Below, one piece after another: positions 9,930-24,171 of a stretch of 64,000 nt of DNA. The DNA is from Tritrichomonas musculus (taxonomy: Eukaryota > Parabasalia > Tritrichomonadida > Tritrichomonadidae), in assembly GCA_039105265.1 (NCBI GenBank), contig JAPFFF010000006.1, positions 310,001 through 374,000 on the forward strand, written 5' to 3'. The translations under genes were made by a program, and so were the position numbers. The first letter of the stretch is position 1; each line of letters opens with the position of its first letter. The notes below the pieces were generated by a model. That model saw nothing but the letters and a program-made list of their open reading frames with translations. It searched no databases and had not been told where the DNA came from.

Positions 9930-10071
9930 ACATCTGAGTATAGTCAATCTGTGACTAATCAATCTGAGAATAACCAATCTGAAGATAACTATCTGAGTAT
10001 AATCAATTTGAGGATAACTATCTGAGTATAACCAATTTGAGAATAAACAATCTGTAGCTCACCATCATCTT
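9930..10071 (+). repeat. Degenerate left edge of the minisatellite
   Basis: About nine loosely similar 14/15-bp units such as ATCTGAGTATAACCA, ATCTGAGAATAACCA and ATTTGAGGATAACT. They share the ATCTG start and length with the main array but not its TAGTTCGC half. They may be diverged or ancestral units at the array border. Confidence 0.7.
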
Positions 10072-10360
10072 CAATTTGCTATCTGTAGTTCGCTATCTGT
10101 AAATCGCCATCTGTAGTTCGCTATCTGTAGTTCTCCATCTGTAGTTCGCTATCTGTAGTCTGCCATCTGTAGTTCGTTATCTGTAAATCGCCATCTGTAG
10201 TTCTCCATCTGTAGTTTGCCATCTGTAAATCGTCCATCTGTGGTTCGCTATCTGTAGTTCTCCATCTGTAGTTCGCTATCTGTAAATCGCCATCTGTAGT
10301 TCGCTATCTGTAAATCGCCATCTGTAAATCGTCCATCTGTAGTTTGCCATCTGTAGTTTG

Positions 10361-12138
10361 TTATCTGTAGTTCGCCATCTGTAAATCGCCATCTGTAGTT
10401 CTCCATCTGTAGTTCTTCATCTGTAAATCGTCCATCTGTGGTTCGCTATCTGTAGTTCTCCATCTGTAGTTTGCCATCTGTAGTTCGCTATCAATAAATC
10501 GCCATCTGTAAATCGTCCATCTGTAGTTTGCCATCTGTAAATCGTCCATCTGTAGTTCGCTATCTGTAGTTCTCCATCTGTAGTTAGCTATCTGTAAATC
10601 GCCATCTGTAGTTCGCTATCTGTAGTTCTCCATCTGTAGTTTGCCATCTGTAGTTCGCTATCTGTAGTTCGCCATCTGTAGTTCTCCATCTGTAGTTCTT
10701 CATCTGTAAATCGTCCATCTGTGGTTCGCTATCTGTAGTTCTCCATCTGTAGTTTGCCATCTGTAGTTCGCCATCTGTAGTTCGCTATCTGTAAATCGCC
10801 ATCTGTAGTTTGCCATCTGTAAATCGTCCATCTGTAGTTCGCCATCTGTAGTTCTCCATCTGTAGTTTGCTATCTGTAGTTCGCCATCTGTAAATCGCCA
10901 TCTGTAGTTCTCCATCTGTAGTTCTTCATCTGTAAATCGTCCATCTGTAGTTCGCTATCTGTAGTTTGCCATCTGTAAATCGTCCATCTGTGGTTCGCTA
11001 TCTGTAGTTCTCCATCTGTAGTTTGCCATCTGTAGTTTGCCATCTGTAGTTCGCTATCTGTAAATCGTCCATCTGTGGTTCGCTATCTGTAAATCGTCCA
11101 TCTGTAGTTCGCTATCTGTAGTTCTCCATCTGTAGTTTGCTATCTGTAGTTCGCCATCTGTAAATCGCCATCTGTAGTTCGCTATCTGTAGTTCGCTATC
11201 TGTAGTTCTCCATCTGTAGTTTGCTATCTGTAGTTCGCCATCTGTAAATCGCCATCTGTAGTTCGCTATCTGTAGTTCTCCATCTGTAGTTTGCTATCTG
11301 TAGTTCGCTATCTGTAGTTCTCCATCTGTAGTTTGCTATCTGTAGTTCTCCATCTGTAGTTTGCTATCTGTAGTTCGCCATCTGTAGTTCGCCATCTGTA
11401 AATCGTCCATCTGTAGTTTGCCATCTGTAAATCGTCCATCTGTAGTTCGCTATCTGTAGTTCTCCATCTGTAGTTTGCTATCTGTAGTTCTCCATCTGTA
11501 GTTTGCTATCTGTAAATCGCCATCTGTAAATCGTCCATCTGTAGTTTGCCATCTGTAAATCGTCCATCTGTAGTTTGCCATCTGTAGTTCGCTATCTGTA
11601 AATCGCCATCTGTAGTTCTCCATCTGTAGTTTGCTATCTGTAAATCGTCCATCTGTAAATCGTCCATCTGTAGTTTGCCATCTGTAAATCGTCCATCTGT
11701 AGTTTGCCATCTGTAAATCGTCCATCTGTAGTTCGCCATCTGTAAATCGTCCATCTGTAGTTTGCCATCTGTAAATCGTCCATCTGTAGTTCGCTATCTG
11801 TAGTTCTCCATCTGTAGTTCGCTATCTGTAGTTCTCCATCTGTAGTTCGCTATCTGTAATTCGCTATCTGTAAATCGCCATCTGTAGTTCTCCATCTGTA
11901 GTTTGCTATCTGTAAATCGTCCATCTGTAGTTCTCCATCTGTAGTTTGCCATCTGTAAATCGTCCATCTGTAGTTCGCTATCTTTAGTTTGCCATCTGTA
12001 AATCGTCCATCTGTAGTTCTCCATCTGTAGTTTGCTATCTGTAGTTCGCCATCTGTAAATCGTCCATCTGTAGTTTGCCATCTGTAAATCGTCCATCTGT
12101 GGTTCGCTATCTGTAGTTCTCCATCTGTAGTTCTCCAT
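10361..12138 (+). repeat. Higher-order copy A (repeats 6,940 bp downstream)
   Basis: Landmark unit patterns at 10361, 10700, 11450, 11506 and 11794 recur at 17301, 17640, 18390, 18446 and 18734, always 6,940 bp later. The block of about 1.8 kb was therefore copied with little or no net length change; a few single-base differences exist. Confidence 0.8.
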
Positions 12139-15100
12139 CTGTAGTTCGCTATCTGTAGTTCGCTATCTGTAAATCGCCATCTGTAGTTCTCCATCTGTAG
12201 TTTGCCATCTGTAAATCGTCCATCTGTAGTTCTCCATCTGTAGTTTGCCATCTGTAAATCGTCCATCTGTAGTTCTCCATCTGTAGTTTGCCATCTGTAA
12301 ATCGTCCATCTGTAGTTCTCCATCTGTAGTTCTTCATCTGTAAATCGTCCATCTGTGGTTCGCTATCTGTAGTTCTTCATCTGTAAATCGTCCATCTGTA
12401 GTTTGCCATCTGTAAATCGTCCATCTGTAGTTTGCCATCTGTAGTTCGCCATCTGTAAATCGCCATCTGTAAATCGTCCATCTGTAGTTTGCCATCTGTA
12501 AATCGTCCATCTGTAGTTCTCCATCTGTAGTTTGCTATCTGTAGTTTGCCATCTGTAAATCGTCCATCTGTAGTTCGCTATCTGTAGTTTGCCATCTGTA
12601 AATCGTCCATCTGTAGTTCTCCATCTGTAGTTCTTCATCTGTAAATCGTCCATCTGTAGTTCGCTATCTGTAGTTCGCTATCTGTAGTTCGCCATCTGTA
12701 AATCGCCATCTGTAAATCGCCATCTGTAAATTGTCCATTTGTAAATCGTCCATCTGTAGTTCGCTATCTGTAGTTCTCCATCTGTAGTTTGCTATCTGTA
12801 GTTCGCCATCTGTAGTTCTCCATCTGTAGTTCTCCATCTGTAGTTTGCTATCTGTAGTTCGCCATCTGTAAATCGTCCATCTGTAGTTTGCCATCTGTAA
12901 ATCGTCCATCTGTGGTTCGCTATCTGTAGTTCTCCATCTGTAGTTCTCCATCTGTAGTTCGCTATCTGTAAATCGCCATCTGTAGTTCGCTATCTGTAGT
13001 TCGCTATCTGTAAATCGCCATCTGTAGTTCTCCATCTGTAGTTTGCCATCTGTAAATCGTCCATCTGTAGTTTGCCATCTGTAAATCGTCCATCTGTAGT
13101 TCGCTATCTGTAAATCGCCATCTGTAGTTCGCTATCTGTAAATCGCCATCTGTAAATCGTCCATCTGTAGTTTGCCATCTGTAGTTTGTTATCTGTAGTT
13201 CGCCATCTGTAAATCGCCATCTGTAGTTCTCCATCTGTAGTTCTTCATCTGTAAATCGTCCATCTGTGGTTCGCTATCTGTAGTTCTCCATCTGTAGTTT
13301 GCCATCTGTAGTTCGCTATCAATAAATCGCCATCTGTAAATCGTCCATCTGTAGTTCTCCATCTGTAAATCGTCCATCTGTAGTTCGCTATCTGTAGTTC
13401 TCCATCTGTAGTTAGCTATCTGTAAATCGCCATCTGTAGTTCGCTATCTGTAGTTCTCCATCTGTAGTTTGCCATCTGTAGTTCGCTATCTGTAGTTCGC
13501 CATATGTAGTTCTCCATCTGTAGTTCTTCATCTGTAAATCGTCCATCTGTGGTTCGCTATCTGTAGTTCTCCATCTGTAGTTTGCCATCTGTAGTTCGCC
13601 ATCTGTAGTTCGCTATCTGTAAATCGCCATCTGTAGTTCTCCATCTGTAGTTTGCTATCTGTAGTTCGCCATCTGTAAATCGCCATCTGTAGTTCTCCAT
13701 CTGTAGTTCTTCATCTGTAAATCGTCCATCTGTAGTTCGCTATCTGTAGTTCTTCATCTGTAAATCGTCCATCTGTAGTTCGCTATCTGTAGTTTGCCAT
13801 CTGTAAATCGTCCATCTGTGGTTCGCTATCTGTAGTTCTCCATCTGTAGTTTGCCATCTGTAGTTTGCCATCTGTAGTTCGCTATCTGTAAATCGTCCAT
13901 CTGTGGTTCGCTATCTGTAAATCGTCCATCTGTAGTTCGCTATCTGTAGTTCTCCATCTGTAGTTTGCTATCTGTAGTTCGCCATCTGTAAATCGCCATC
14001 TGTAGTTCGCTATCTGTAGTTCGCTATCTGTAGTTCTCCATCTGTAGTTTGCTATCTGTAGTTCGCCATCTGTAAATCGCCATCTGTAGTTCGCTATCTG
14101 TAAATCGCCATCTGTAAATCGTCCATCTGTAGTTTGCCATCTGTAGTTTGTTATCTGTAGTTCGCCATCTGTAAATCGCCATCTGTAGTTCTCCATCTGT
14201 AGTTCTCCATCTGTAGTTTGCTATCTGTAAATCGTCCATCTGTAGTTTGCCATCTGTAAATCGTCCATCTGTAGTTCGCTATCTGTAGTTCTCCATCTGT
14301 AGTTTGCTATCTGTAGTTCTCCATCTGTAGTTTGCTATCTGTAAATCGCCATCTGTAAATCGTCCATCTGTAGTTTGCCATCTGTAAATCGTCCATCTGT
14401 AGTTTGCCATCTGTAGTTCGCTATCTGTAAATCGCCATCTGTAGTTCGCTATCTGTAGTTCTCCATCTGTAGTTTGCTATCTGTAGTTCGCCATCTGTAA
14501 ATCGCCATCTGTAGTTCGCAATCTGTAAATCGCCATCTGTAAATCGTCCATCTGTGGTTCGCTATCTGTAGTTCTCCATCTGTAGTTTGCCATCTGTAGT
14601 TCGCTATCAATAAATCGCCATCTGTAAATCGTCCATCTGTAGTTTGCCATCTGTAAATCGTCCATCTGTAGTTCGCTATCTGTAGTTCTCCATCTGTAGT
14701 TAGCTATCTGTAAATCGCCATCTGTAGTTCGCTATCTGTAGTTCTCCATCTGTAGTTTGCCATCTGTAGTTCGCTATCTGTAGTTCGCCATCTGTAGTTC
14801 TCCATCTGTAGTTCTTCATCTGTAAATCGTCCATCTGTGGTTCGCTATCTGTAGTTCTCCATCTGTAGTTTGCCATCTGTAGTTCGCCATCTGTAGTTCG
14901 CTATCTGTAAATCGCCATCTGTAGTTTGCCATCTGTAAATCGTCCATCTGTAGTTCGCCATCTGTAGTTCTCCATCTGTAGTTTGCTATCTGTAGTTCGC
15001 CATCTGTAAATCGCCATCTGTAGTTCTCCATCTGTAGTTCTTCATCTGTAAATCGTCCATCTGTAGTTCGCTATCTGTAGTTTGCCATCTGTAAATCGTC

Positions 15101-17300
15101 CATCTGTGGTTCGCTATCTGTAGTTCTCCATCTGTAGTTTGCCATCTGTAGTTTGCCATCTGTAGTTCGCTATCTGTAAATCGTCCATCTGTGGTTCGCT
15201 ATCTGTAAATCGTCCATCTGTAGTTCGCTATCTGTAGTTCTCCATCTGTAGTTTGCTATCTGTAGTTCGCCATCTGTAAATCGCCATCTGTAGTTCGCTA
15301 TCTGTAGTTCGCTATCTGTAGTTCGCTATCTGTAGTTCTCCATCTGTAGTTTGCTATCTGTAGTTCGCCATCTGTAAATCGCCATCTGTAGTTCGCTATC
15401 TGTAGTTCTCCATCTGTAGTTTGCTATCTGTAGTTCGCTATCTGTAGTTCTCCATCTGTAGTTTGCTATCTGTAGTTCTCCATCTGTAGTTTGCTATCTG
15501 TAGTTCGCCATCTGTAGTTCGCCATCTGTAAATCGTCCATCTGTAGTTTGCCATCTGTAAATCGTCCATCTGTAGTTCGCTATCTGTAGTTCTCCATCTG
15601 TAGTTTGCTATCTGTAGTTCTCCATCTGTAGTTTGCTATCTGTAAATCGCCATCTGTAAATCGTCCATCTGTAGTTTGCCATCTGTAAATCGTCCATCTG
15701 TAGTTTGCCATCTGTAGTTCGCTATCTGTAAATCGCCATCTGTAGTTCTCCATCTGTAGTTTGCTATCTGTAAATCGTCCATCTGTAAATCGTCCATCTG
15801 TAGTTTGCCATCTGTAAATCGTCCATCTGTAGTTTGCCATCTGTAAATCGTCCATCTGTAGTTCGCCATCTGTAAATCGCCATCTGTAGTTCGCTATCTG
15901 TAGTTCTCCATCTGTAGTTTGCTATCTGTAGTTCGCTATCTGTAGTTCTCCATCTGTAGTTTGCTATCTGTAGTTCTCCATCTGTAGTTTGCTATCTGTA
16001 GTTCGCCATCTGTAAATCGTCCATCTGTAGTTTGCCATCTGTAAATCGTCCATCTGTAGTTCGCTATCTGTAGTTCTCCATCTGTAGTTCGCTATCTGTA
16101 GTTCTCCATCTGTAGTTTGCTATCTGTAATTCGCTATCTGTAAATCGCCATCTGTAGTTCTCCATCTGTAGTTTGCTATCTGTAAATCGTCCATCTGTAG
16201 TTCTCCATCTGTAGTTTGCCATCTGTAAATCGTCCATCTGTAGTTCGCTATCTTTAGTTTGCCATCTGTAAATCGTCCATCTGTAGTTCTCCATCTGTAG
16301 TTTGCTATCTGTAGTTCGCCATCTGTAAATCGTCCATCTGTAGTTTGCCATCTGTAAATCGTCCATCTGTGGTTCGCTATCTGTAGTTCTCCATCTGTAG
16401 TTCTCCATCTGTAGTTCGCTATCTGTAGTTCGCTATCTGTAAATCGCCATCTGTAGTTCTCCATCTGTAGTTTGCCATCTGTAAATCGTCCATCTGTAGT
16501 TCTCCATCTGTAGTTTGCCATCTGTAAATCGTCCATCTGTAGTTCTCCATCTGTAGTTTGCCATCTGTAAATCGTCCATCTGTAGTTCTCCATCTGTAGT
16601 TCTTCATCTGTAAATCGTCCATCTGTGGTTCGCTATCTGTAGTTCTTCATCTGTAAATCGTCCATCTGTAGTTTGCCATCTGTAAATCGTCCATCTGTAG
16701 TTTGCCATCTGTAGTTCGCCATCTGTAAATCGCCATCTGTAAATCGTCCATCTGTAGTTTGCCATCTGTAAATCGTCCATCTGTAGTTCTCCATCTGTAG
16801 TTTGCTATCTGTAGTTCGCCATCTGTAAATCGCCATCTGTAAATTGTCCATTTGTAAATCGTCCATCTGTAGTTCGCTATCTGTAGTTCTCCATCTGTAG
16901 TTTGCTATCTGTAGTTCGCCATCTGTAGTTCTCCATCTGTAGTTCTCCATCTGTAGTTTGCTATCTGTAGTTCGCCATCTGTAAATCGTCCATCTGTAGT
17001 TTGCCATCTGTAAATCGTCCATCTGTGGTTCGCTATCTGTAGTTCTCCATCTGTAGTTCTCCATCTGTAGTTCGCTATCTGTAAATCGCCATCTGTAGTT
17101 CGCTATCTGTAGTTCGCTATCTGTAAATCGCCATCTGTAGTTCTCCATCTGTAGTTTGCCATCTGTAAATCGTCCATCTGTAGTTCGCTATCTGTAGTTC
17201 TCCATCTGTAGTTCGCTATCTGTAAATCGCCATCTGTAGTTCGCTATCTGTAAATCGCCATCTGTAAATCGTCCATCTGTAGTTTGCCATCTGTAGTTTG

Positions 17301-19078
17301 TTATCTGTAGTTCGCCATCTGTAAATCGCCATCTGTAGTTCTCCATCTGTAGTTCTTCATCTGTAAATCGTCCATCTGTGGTTCGCTATCTGTAGTTCTC
17401 CATCTGTAGTTTGCCATCTGTAGTTCGCTATCAATAAATCGCCATCTGTAAATCGTCCATCTGTAGTTCTCCATCTGTAAATCGTCCATCTGTAGTTCGC
17501 TATCTGTAGTTCTCCATCTGTAGTTAGCTATCTGTAAATCGCCATCTGTAGTTCGCTATCTGTAGTTCTCCATCTGTAGTTTGCCATCTGTAGTTCGCTA
17601 TCTGTAGTTCGCCATATGTAGTTCTCCATCTGTAGTTCTTCATCTGTAAATCGTCCATCTGTGGTTCGCTATCTGTAGTTCTCCATCTGTAGTTTGCCAT
17701 CTGTAGTTCGCCATCTGTAGTTCGCTATCTGTAAATCGCCATCTGTAGTTTGCCATCTGTAAATCGTCCATCTGTAGTTCGCCATCTGTAGTTCTCCATC
17801 TGTAGTTTGCTATCTGTAGTTCGCCATCTGTAAATCGCCATCTGTAGTTCTCCATCTGTAGTTCTTCATCTGTAAATCGTCCATCTGTAGTTCGCTATCT
17901 GTAGTTTGCCATCTGTAAATCGTCCATCTGTGGTTCGCTATCTGTAGTTCTCCATCTGTAGTTTGCCATCTGTAGTTTGCCATCTGTAGTTCGCTATCTG
18001 TAAATCGTCCATCTGTGGTTCGCTATCTGTAAATCGTCCATCTGTAGTTCGCTATCTGTAGTTCTCCATCTGTAGTTTGCTATCTGTAGTTCGCCATCTG
18101 TAAATCGCCATCTGTAGTTCGCTATCTGTAGTTCGCTATCTGTAGTTCTCCATCTGTAGTTTGCTATCTGTAGTTCGCCATCTGTAAATCGCCATCTGTA
18201 GTTCGCTATCTGTAGTTCTCCATCTGTAGTTTGCTATCTGTAGTTCGCTATCTGTAGTTCTCCATCTGTAGTTTGCTATCTGTAGTTCTCCATCTGTAGT
18301 TTGCTATCTGTAGTTCGCCATCTGTAGTTCGCCATCTGTAAATCGTCCATCTGTAGTTTGCCATCTGTAAATCGTCCATCTGTAGTTCGCTATCTGTAGT
18401 TCTCCATCTGTAGTTTGCTATCTGTAGTTCTCCATCTGTAGTTTGCTATCTGTAAATCGCCATCTGTAAATCGTCCATCTGTAGTTTGCCATCTGTAAAT
18501 CGTCCATCTGTAGTTTGCCATCTGTAGTTCGCTATCTGTAAATCGCCATCTGTAGTTCTCCATCTGTAGTTTGCTATCTGTAAATCGTCCATCTGTAAAT
18601 CGTCCATCTGTAGTTTGCCATCTGTAAATCGTCCATCTGTAGTTTGCCATCTGTAAATCGTCCATCTGTAGTTCGCCATCTGTAAATCGTCCATCTGTAG
18701 TTTGCCATCTGTAAATCGTCCATCTGTAGTTCGCTATCTGTAGTTCTCCATCTGTAGTTCGCTATCTGTAGTTCTCCATCTGTAGTTCGCTATCTGTAAT
18801 TCGCTATCTGTAAATCGCCATCTGTAGTTCTCCATCTGTAGTTTGCTATCTGTAAATCGTCCATCTGTAGTTCTCCATCTGTAGTTTGCCATCTGTAAAT
18901 CGTCCATCTGTAGTTCGCTATCTTTAGTTTGCCATCTGTAAATCGTCCATCTGTAGTTCTCCATCTGTAGTTTGCTATCTGTAGTTCGCCATCTGTAAAT
19001 CGTCCATCTGTAGTTTGCCATCTGTAAATCGTCCATCTGTGGTTCGCTATCTGTAGTTCTCCATCTGTAGTTCTCCAT
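17301..19078 (+). repeat. Higher-order copy A', partner of 10361-12138
   Basis: Constant 6,940-bp offset from copy A over at least five landmarks. A third related copy lies around 14477-16408 but with offsets of 4,116, 4,130 and 4,270 bp, steps of 14 and 140 bp, meaning one and ten units. Confidence 0.8.
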
Positions 19079-22000
19079 CTGTAGTTCGCTATCTGTAGTT
19101 CGCTATCTGTAAATCGCCATCTGTAGTTCTCCATCTGTAGTTTGCCATCTGTAAATCGTCCATCTGTAGTTCTCCATCTGTAGTTTGCCATCTGTAAATC
19201 GTCCATCTGTAGTTTGCCATCTGTAAATCGTCCATCTGTAGTTCTCCATCTGTAGTTCTTCATCTGTAAATCGTCCATCTGTGGTTCGCTATCTGTAGTT
19301 CTTCATCTGTAAATCGTCCATCTTTGGTTCGCTATCTGTAGTCCTCCATCTGTAGTTTGCCATCTGTAGTTCGCCATCTGTAAATCGCCATCTGTAAATC
19401 GTCCATCTGTAGTTTGCCATCTGTAAATCGTCCATCTGTAGTTCTCCATCTGTAGTTTGCTATCTGTAGTTCGCCATCTGTAAATCGCCATCTGTAAATT
19501 GTCCATTTGTAAATCGTCCATCTGTAGTTCGCTATCTGTAGTTCTCCATCTGTAGTTTGCTATCTGTAGTTCGCCATCTGTAGTTCTCCATCTGTAGTTC
19601 TCCATCTGTAGTTTGCTATCTGTAGTTCGCCATCTGTAAATCGTCCATCTGTAGTTTGCCATCTGTAAATCGTCCATCTGTGGTTCGCTATCTGTAGTTC
19701 TCCATCTGTAGTTCTCCATCTGTAGTTCGCTATCTGTAAATCGCCATCTGTAGTTCGCTATCTGTAGTTCGCTATCTGTAAATCGCCATCTGTAGTTCTC
19801 CATCTGTAGTTTGCCATCTGTAAATCGTCCATCTGTAGTTTGCCATCTGTAAATCGTCCATCTGTGGTTCGCTATCTGTAGTTCTCCATCTGTAGTTCTC
19901 CATCTGTAGTTCTCCATCTGTAGTTCGCTATCTGTAGTTCGCTATCTGTAAATCGCCATCTGTAGTTCTCCATCTGTAGTTTGCCATCTGTAAATCGTCC
20001 ATCTGTAGTTCTCCATCTGTAGTTTGCCATCTGTAAATCGTCCATCTGTAGTTCTCCATCTGTAGTTTGCCATCTGTAAATCGTCCATCTGTAGTTCTCC
20101 ATCTGTAGTTTGCCATCTGTAAATCGTCCATCTGTAGTTCTCCATCTGTAGTTTGCCATCTGTAAATCGTCCATCTGTGGTTCGCTATCTGTAGTTTGCC
20201 ATCTGTAAATCGTCCATCTTTGGTTCGCTATCTGTAGTCCTCCATCTGTAGTTTGCCATCTGTAGTTCGCCATCTGTAAATCGCCATCTGTAAATCGTCC
20301 ATCTGTAGTTTGCCATCTGTAGTTTGTTATCTGTAGTTCGCCATCTGTAAATCGCCATCTGTAGTTCTCCATCTGTAGTTCTTCATCTGTAAATCGTCCA
20401 TCTGTGGTTCGCTATCTGTAGTTCTCCATCTGTAGTTTGCCATCTGTAGTTCGCTATCAATAAATCGCCATCTGTAAATCGTCCATCTGTAGTTCTCCAT
20501 CTGTAAATCGTCCATCTGTAGTTCGCTATCTGTAGTTCTCCATCTGTAGTTAGCTATCTGTAAATCGCCATCTGTAGTTCGCTATCTGTAGTTCTCCATC
20601 TGTAGTTTGCCATCTGTAGTTCGCTATCTGTAGTTCGCCATCTGTAGTTCTCCATCTGTAGTTCTTCATCTGTAAATCGTCCATCTGTGGTTCGCTATCT
20701 GTAGTTCTCCATCTGTAGTTTGCCATCTGTAGTTCGCCATCTGTAGTTCGCTATCTGTAAATCGCCATCTGTAGTTCGCTATCTGTAAATCGTCCATCTG
20801 TAGTTCGCCATCTGTAGTTCTCCATCTGTAGTTTGCTATCTGTAGTTCGCCATCTGTAAATCGCCATCTGTAGTTCTCCATCTGTAGTTCTTCATCTGTA
20901 AATCGTCCATCTGTAGTTCGCTATCTGTAGTTTGCCATCTGTAAATCGTCCATCTGTGGTTCGCTATCTGTAGTTCTCCATCTGTAGTTTGCCATCTGTA
21001 GTTTGCCATCTGTAGTTCGCTATCTGTAAATCGTCCATCTGTGGTTCGCTATCTGTAAATCGTCCATCTGTAGTTCGCTATCTGTAGTTCTCCATCTGTA
21101 GTTTGCTATCTGTAGTTCGCCATCTGTAAATCGCCATCTGTAGTTCGCTATCTGTAGTTCGCTATCTGTAGTTCTCCATCTGTAGTTTGCTATCTGTAGT
21201 TCGCCATCTGTAAATCGCCATCTGTAGTTCGCTATCTGTAGTTCTCCATCTGTAGTTTGCTATCTGTAGTTCGCTATCTGTAGTTCTCCATCTGTAGTTT
21301 GCTATCTGTAGTTCTCCATCTGTAGTTTGCTATCTGTAGTTCGCCATCTGTAAATCGTCCATCTGTAGTTTGCCATCTGTAAATCGTCCATCTGTAGTTC
21401 GCTATCTGTAGTTCTCCATCTGTAGTTTGCTATCTGTAGTTCTCCATCTGTAGTTTGCTATCTGTAAATCGCCATCTGTAAATCGTCCATCTGTAGTTTG
21501 CCATCTGTAAATCGTCCATCTGTAGTTCGCTATCTGTAGTTCTCCATCTGTAGTTCGCTATCTGTAGTTCGCTATCTGTAAATCGCCATCTGTAGTTCTC
21601 CATCTGTAGTTTGCTATCTGTAAATCGTCCATCTGTAGTTCTCCATCTGTAGTTTGCCATCTGTAAATCGTCCATCTGTAGTTTGCCATCTGTAAATCGT
21701 CCATCTGTAGTTCGCTATCTGTAGTTCTCCATCTGTAGTTCGCTATCTGTAGTTCTCCATCTGTAGTTCGCTATCTGTAATTCGCTATCTGTAAATCGCC
21801 ATCTGTAGTTCTCCATCTGTAGTTTGCTATCTGTAAATCGTCCATCTGTAGTTCTCCATCTGTAGTTTGCCATCTGTAAATCGTCCATCTGTAGTTCGCT
21901 ATCTTTAGTTTGCCATCTGTAAATCGTCCATCTGTAGTTCTCCATCTGTAGTTTGCTATCTGTAGTTCGCCATCTGTAAATCGTCCATCTGTAGTTTGCC

Positions 22001-24171
22001 ATCTGTAAATCGTCCATCTGTGGTTCGCTATCTGTAGTTCTCCATCTGTAGTTCTCCATCTGTAGTTCGCTATCTGTAGTTCGCTATCTGTAAATCGCCA
22101 TCTGTAGTTCTCCATCTGTAGTTTGCCATCTGTAAATCGTCCATCTGTAGTTCTCCATCTGTAGTTTGCCATCTGTAAATCGTCCATCTGTAGTTCTCCA
22201 TCTGTAGTTTGCCATCTGTAAATCGTCCATCTGTGGTTCGCTATCTGTAGTTCTCCATCTGTAGTTCTCCATCTGTAGTTCGCTATCTGTAGTTCGCTAT
22301 CTGTAAATCGCCATCTGTAGTTCTCCATCTGTAGTTTGCCATCTGTAAATCGTCCATCTGTAGTTCTCCATCTGTAGTTTGCCATCTGTAAATCGTCCAT
22401 CTGTAGTTCTCCATCTGTAGTTTGCCATCTGTAAATCGTCCATCTGTAGTTCTCCATCTGTAGTTTGCCATCTGTAAATCGTCCATCTGTAGTTCTCCAT
22501 CTGTAGTTTGCCATCTGTAAATCGTCCATCTGTGGTTCGCTATCTGTAGTTTGCCATCTGTAAATCGTCCATCTTTGGTTCGCTATCTGTAGTCCTCCAT
22601 CTGTAGTTTGCCATCTGTAGTTCGCCATCTGTAAATCGCCATCTGTAAATCGTCCATCTGTAGTTTGCCATCTGTAGTTTGTTATCTGTAGTTCGCCATC
22701 TGTAAATCGCCATCTGTAGTTCTCCATCTGTAGTTCTTCATCTGTAAATCGTCCATCTGTGGTTCGCTATCTGTAGTTCTCCATCTGTAGTTTGCCATCT
22801 GTAGTTCGCTATCAATAAATCGCCATCTGTAAATCGTCCATCTGTAGTTTGCCATCTGTAAATCGTCCATCTGTGGTTCGCTATCTGTAGTTCTCCATCT
22901 GTAGTTTGCCATCTGTAGTTCGCTATCAATAAATCGCCATCTGTAAATCGTCCATCTGTAGTTCTCCATCTGTAAATCGTCCATCTGTGGTTCGCTATCT
23001 GTAGTTCTCCATCTGTAGTTTGCCATCTGTAGTTCGCTATCAATAAATCGCCATCTGTAAATCGTCCATCTGTAGTTTGCCATCTGTAAATCGTCCATCT
23101 GTAGTTCGCTATCTGTAGTTCTCCATCTGTAGTTAGCTATCTGTAAATCGCCATCTGTAGTTCGCTATCTGTAGTTCTCCATCTGTAGTTTGCCATCTGT
23201 AGTTCGCTATCTGTAGTTCGCCATCTGTAGTTCTCCATCTGTAGTTCTTCATCTGTAAATCGTCCATCTGTGGTTCGCTATCTGTAGTTCTCCATCTGTA
23301 GTTTGCCATCTGTAGTTCGCCATCTGTAGTTCGCTATCTGTAAATCGCCATCTGTAGTTTGCCATCTGTAAATCGTCCATCTGTAGTTCGCCATCTGTAG
23401 TTCTCCATCTGTAGTTTGCTATCTGTAGTTCGCCATCTGTAAATCGCCATCTGTAGTTCTCCATCTGTAGTTCTTCATCTGTAAATCGTCCATCTGTAGT
23501 TCGCTATCTGTAGTTTGCCATCTGTAAATCGTCCATCTGTGGTTCGCTATCTGTAGTTCTCCATCTGTAGTTTGCCATCTGTAGTTCGCTATCTATAAAT
23601 CGTCCATCTGTGGTTCGCTATCTGTAAATCGTCCATCTGTAGTTCGCTATCTGTAGTTCTCCATCTGTAGTTTGCTATCTGTAGTTCGCCATCTGTAAAT
23701 CGCCATCTGTAGTTCGCTATCTGTAGTTCTCCATCTGTAGTTTGCTATCTGTAGTTCGCTATCTGTAGTTCTCCATCTGTAGTTTGCTATCTGTAGTTCT
23801 CCATCTGTAGTTTGCTATCTGTAGTTCGCCATCTGTAAATCGTCCATCTGTAGTTTGCCATCTGTAAATCGTCCATCTGTAGTTCGCTATCTGTAGTTCT
23901 CCATCTGTAGTTTGCTATCTGTAGTTCTCCATCTGTAGTTTGCTATCTGTAAATCGCCATCTGTAAATCGTCCATCTGTAGTTTGCCATCTGTAAATCGT
24001 CCATCTGTAGTTTGCCATCTGTAAATCGTCCATCTGTAGTTCGCTATCTGTAGTTCTCCATCTGTAGTTCGCTATCTGTAGTTCTCCATCTGTAGTTCTC
24101 CATCTGTAGTTTGCCATCTGTAAATCGTCCATCTGTAGTTTGCCATCTGTAAATCGTCCATCTGTAGTTCG

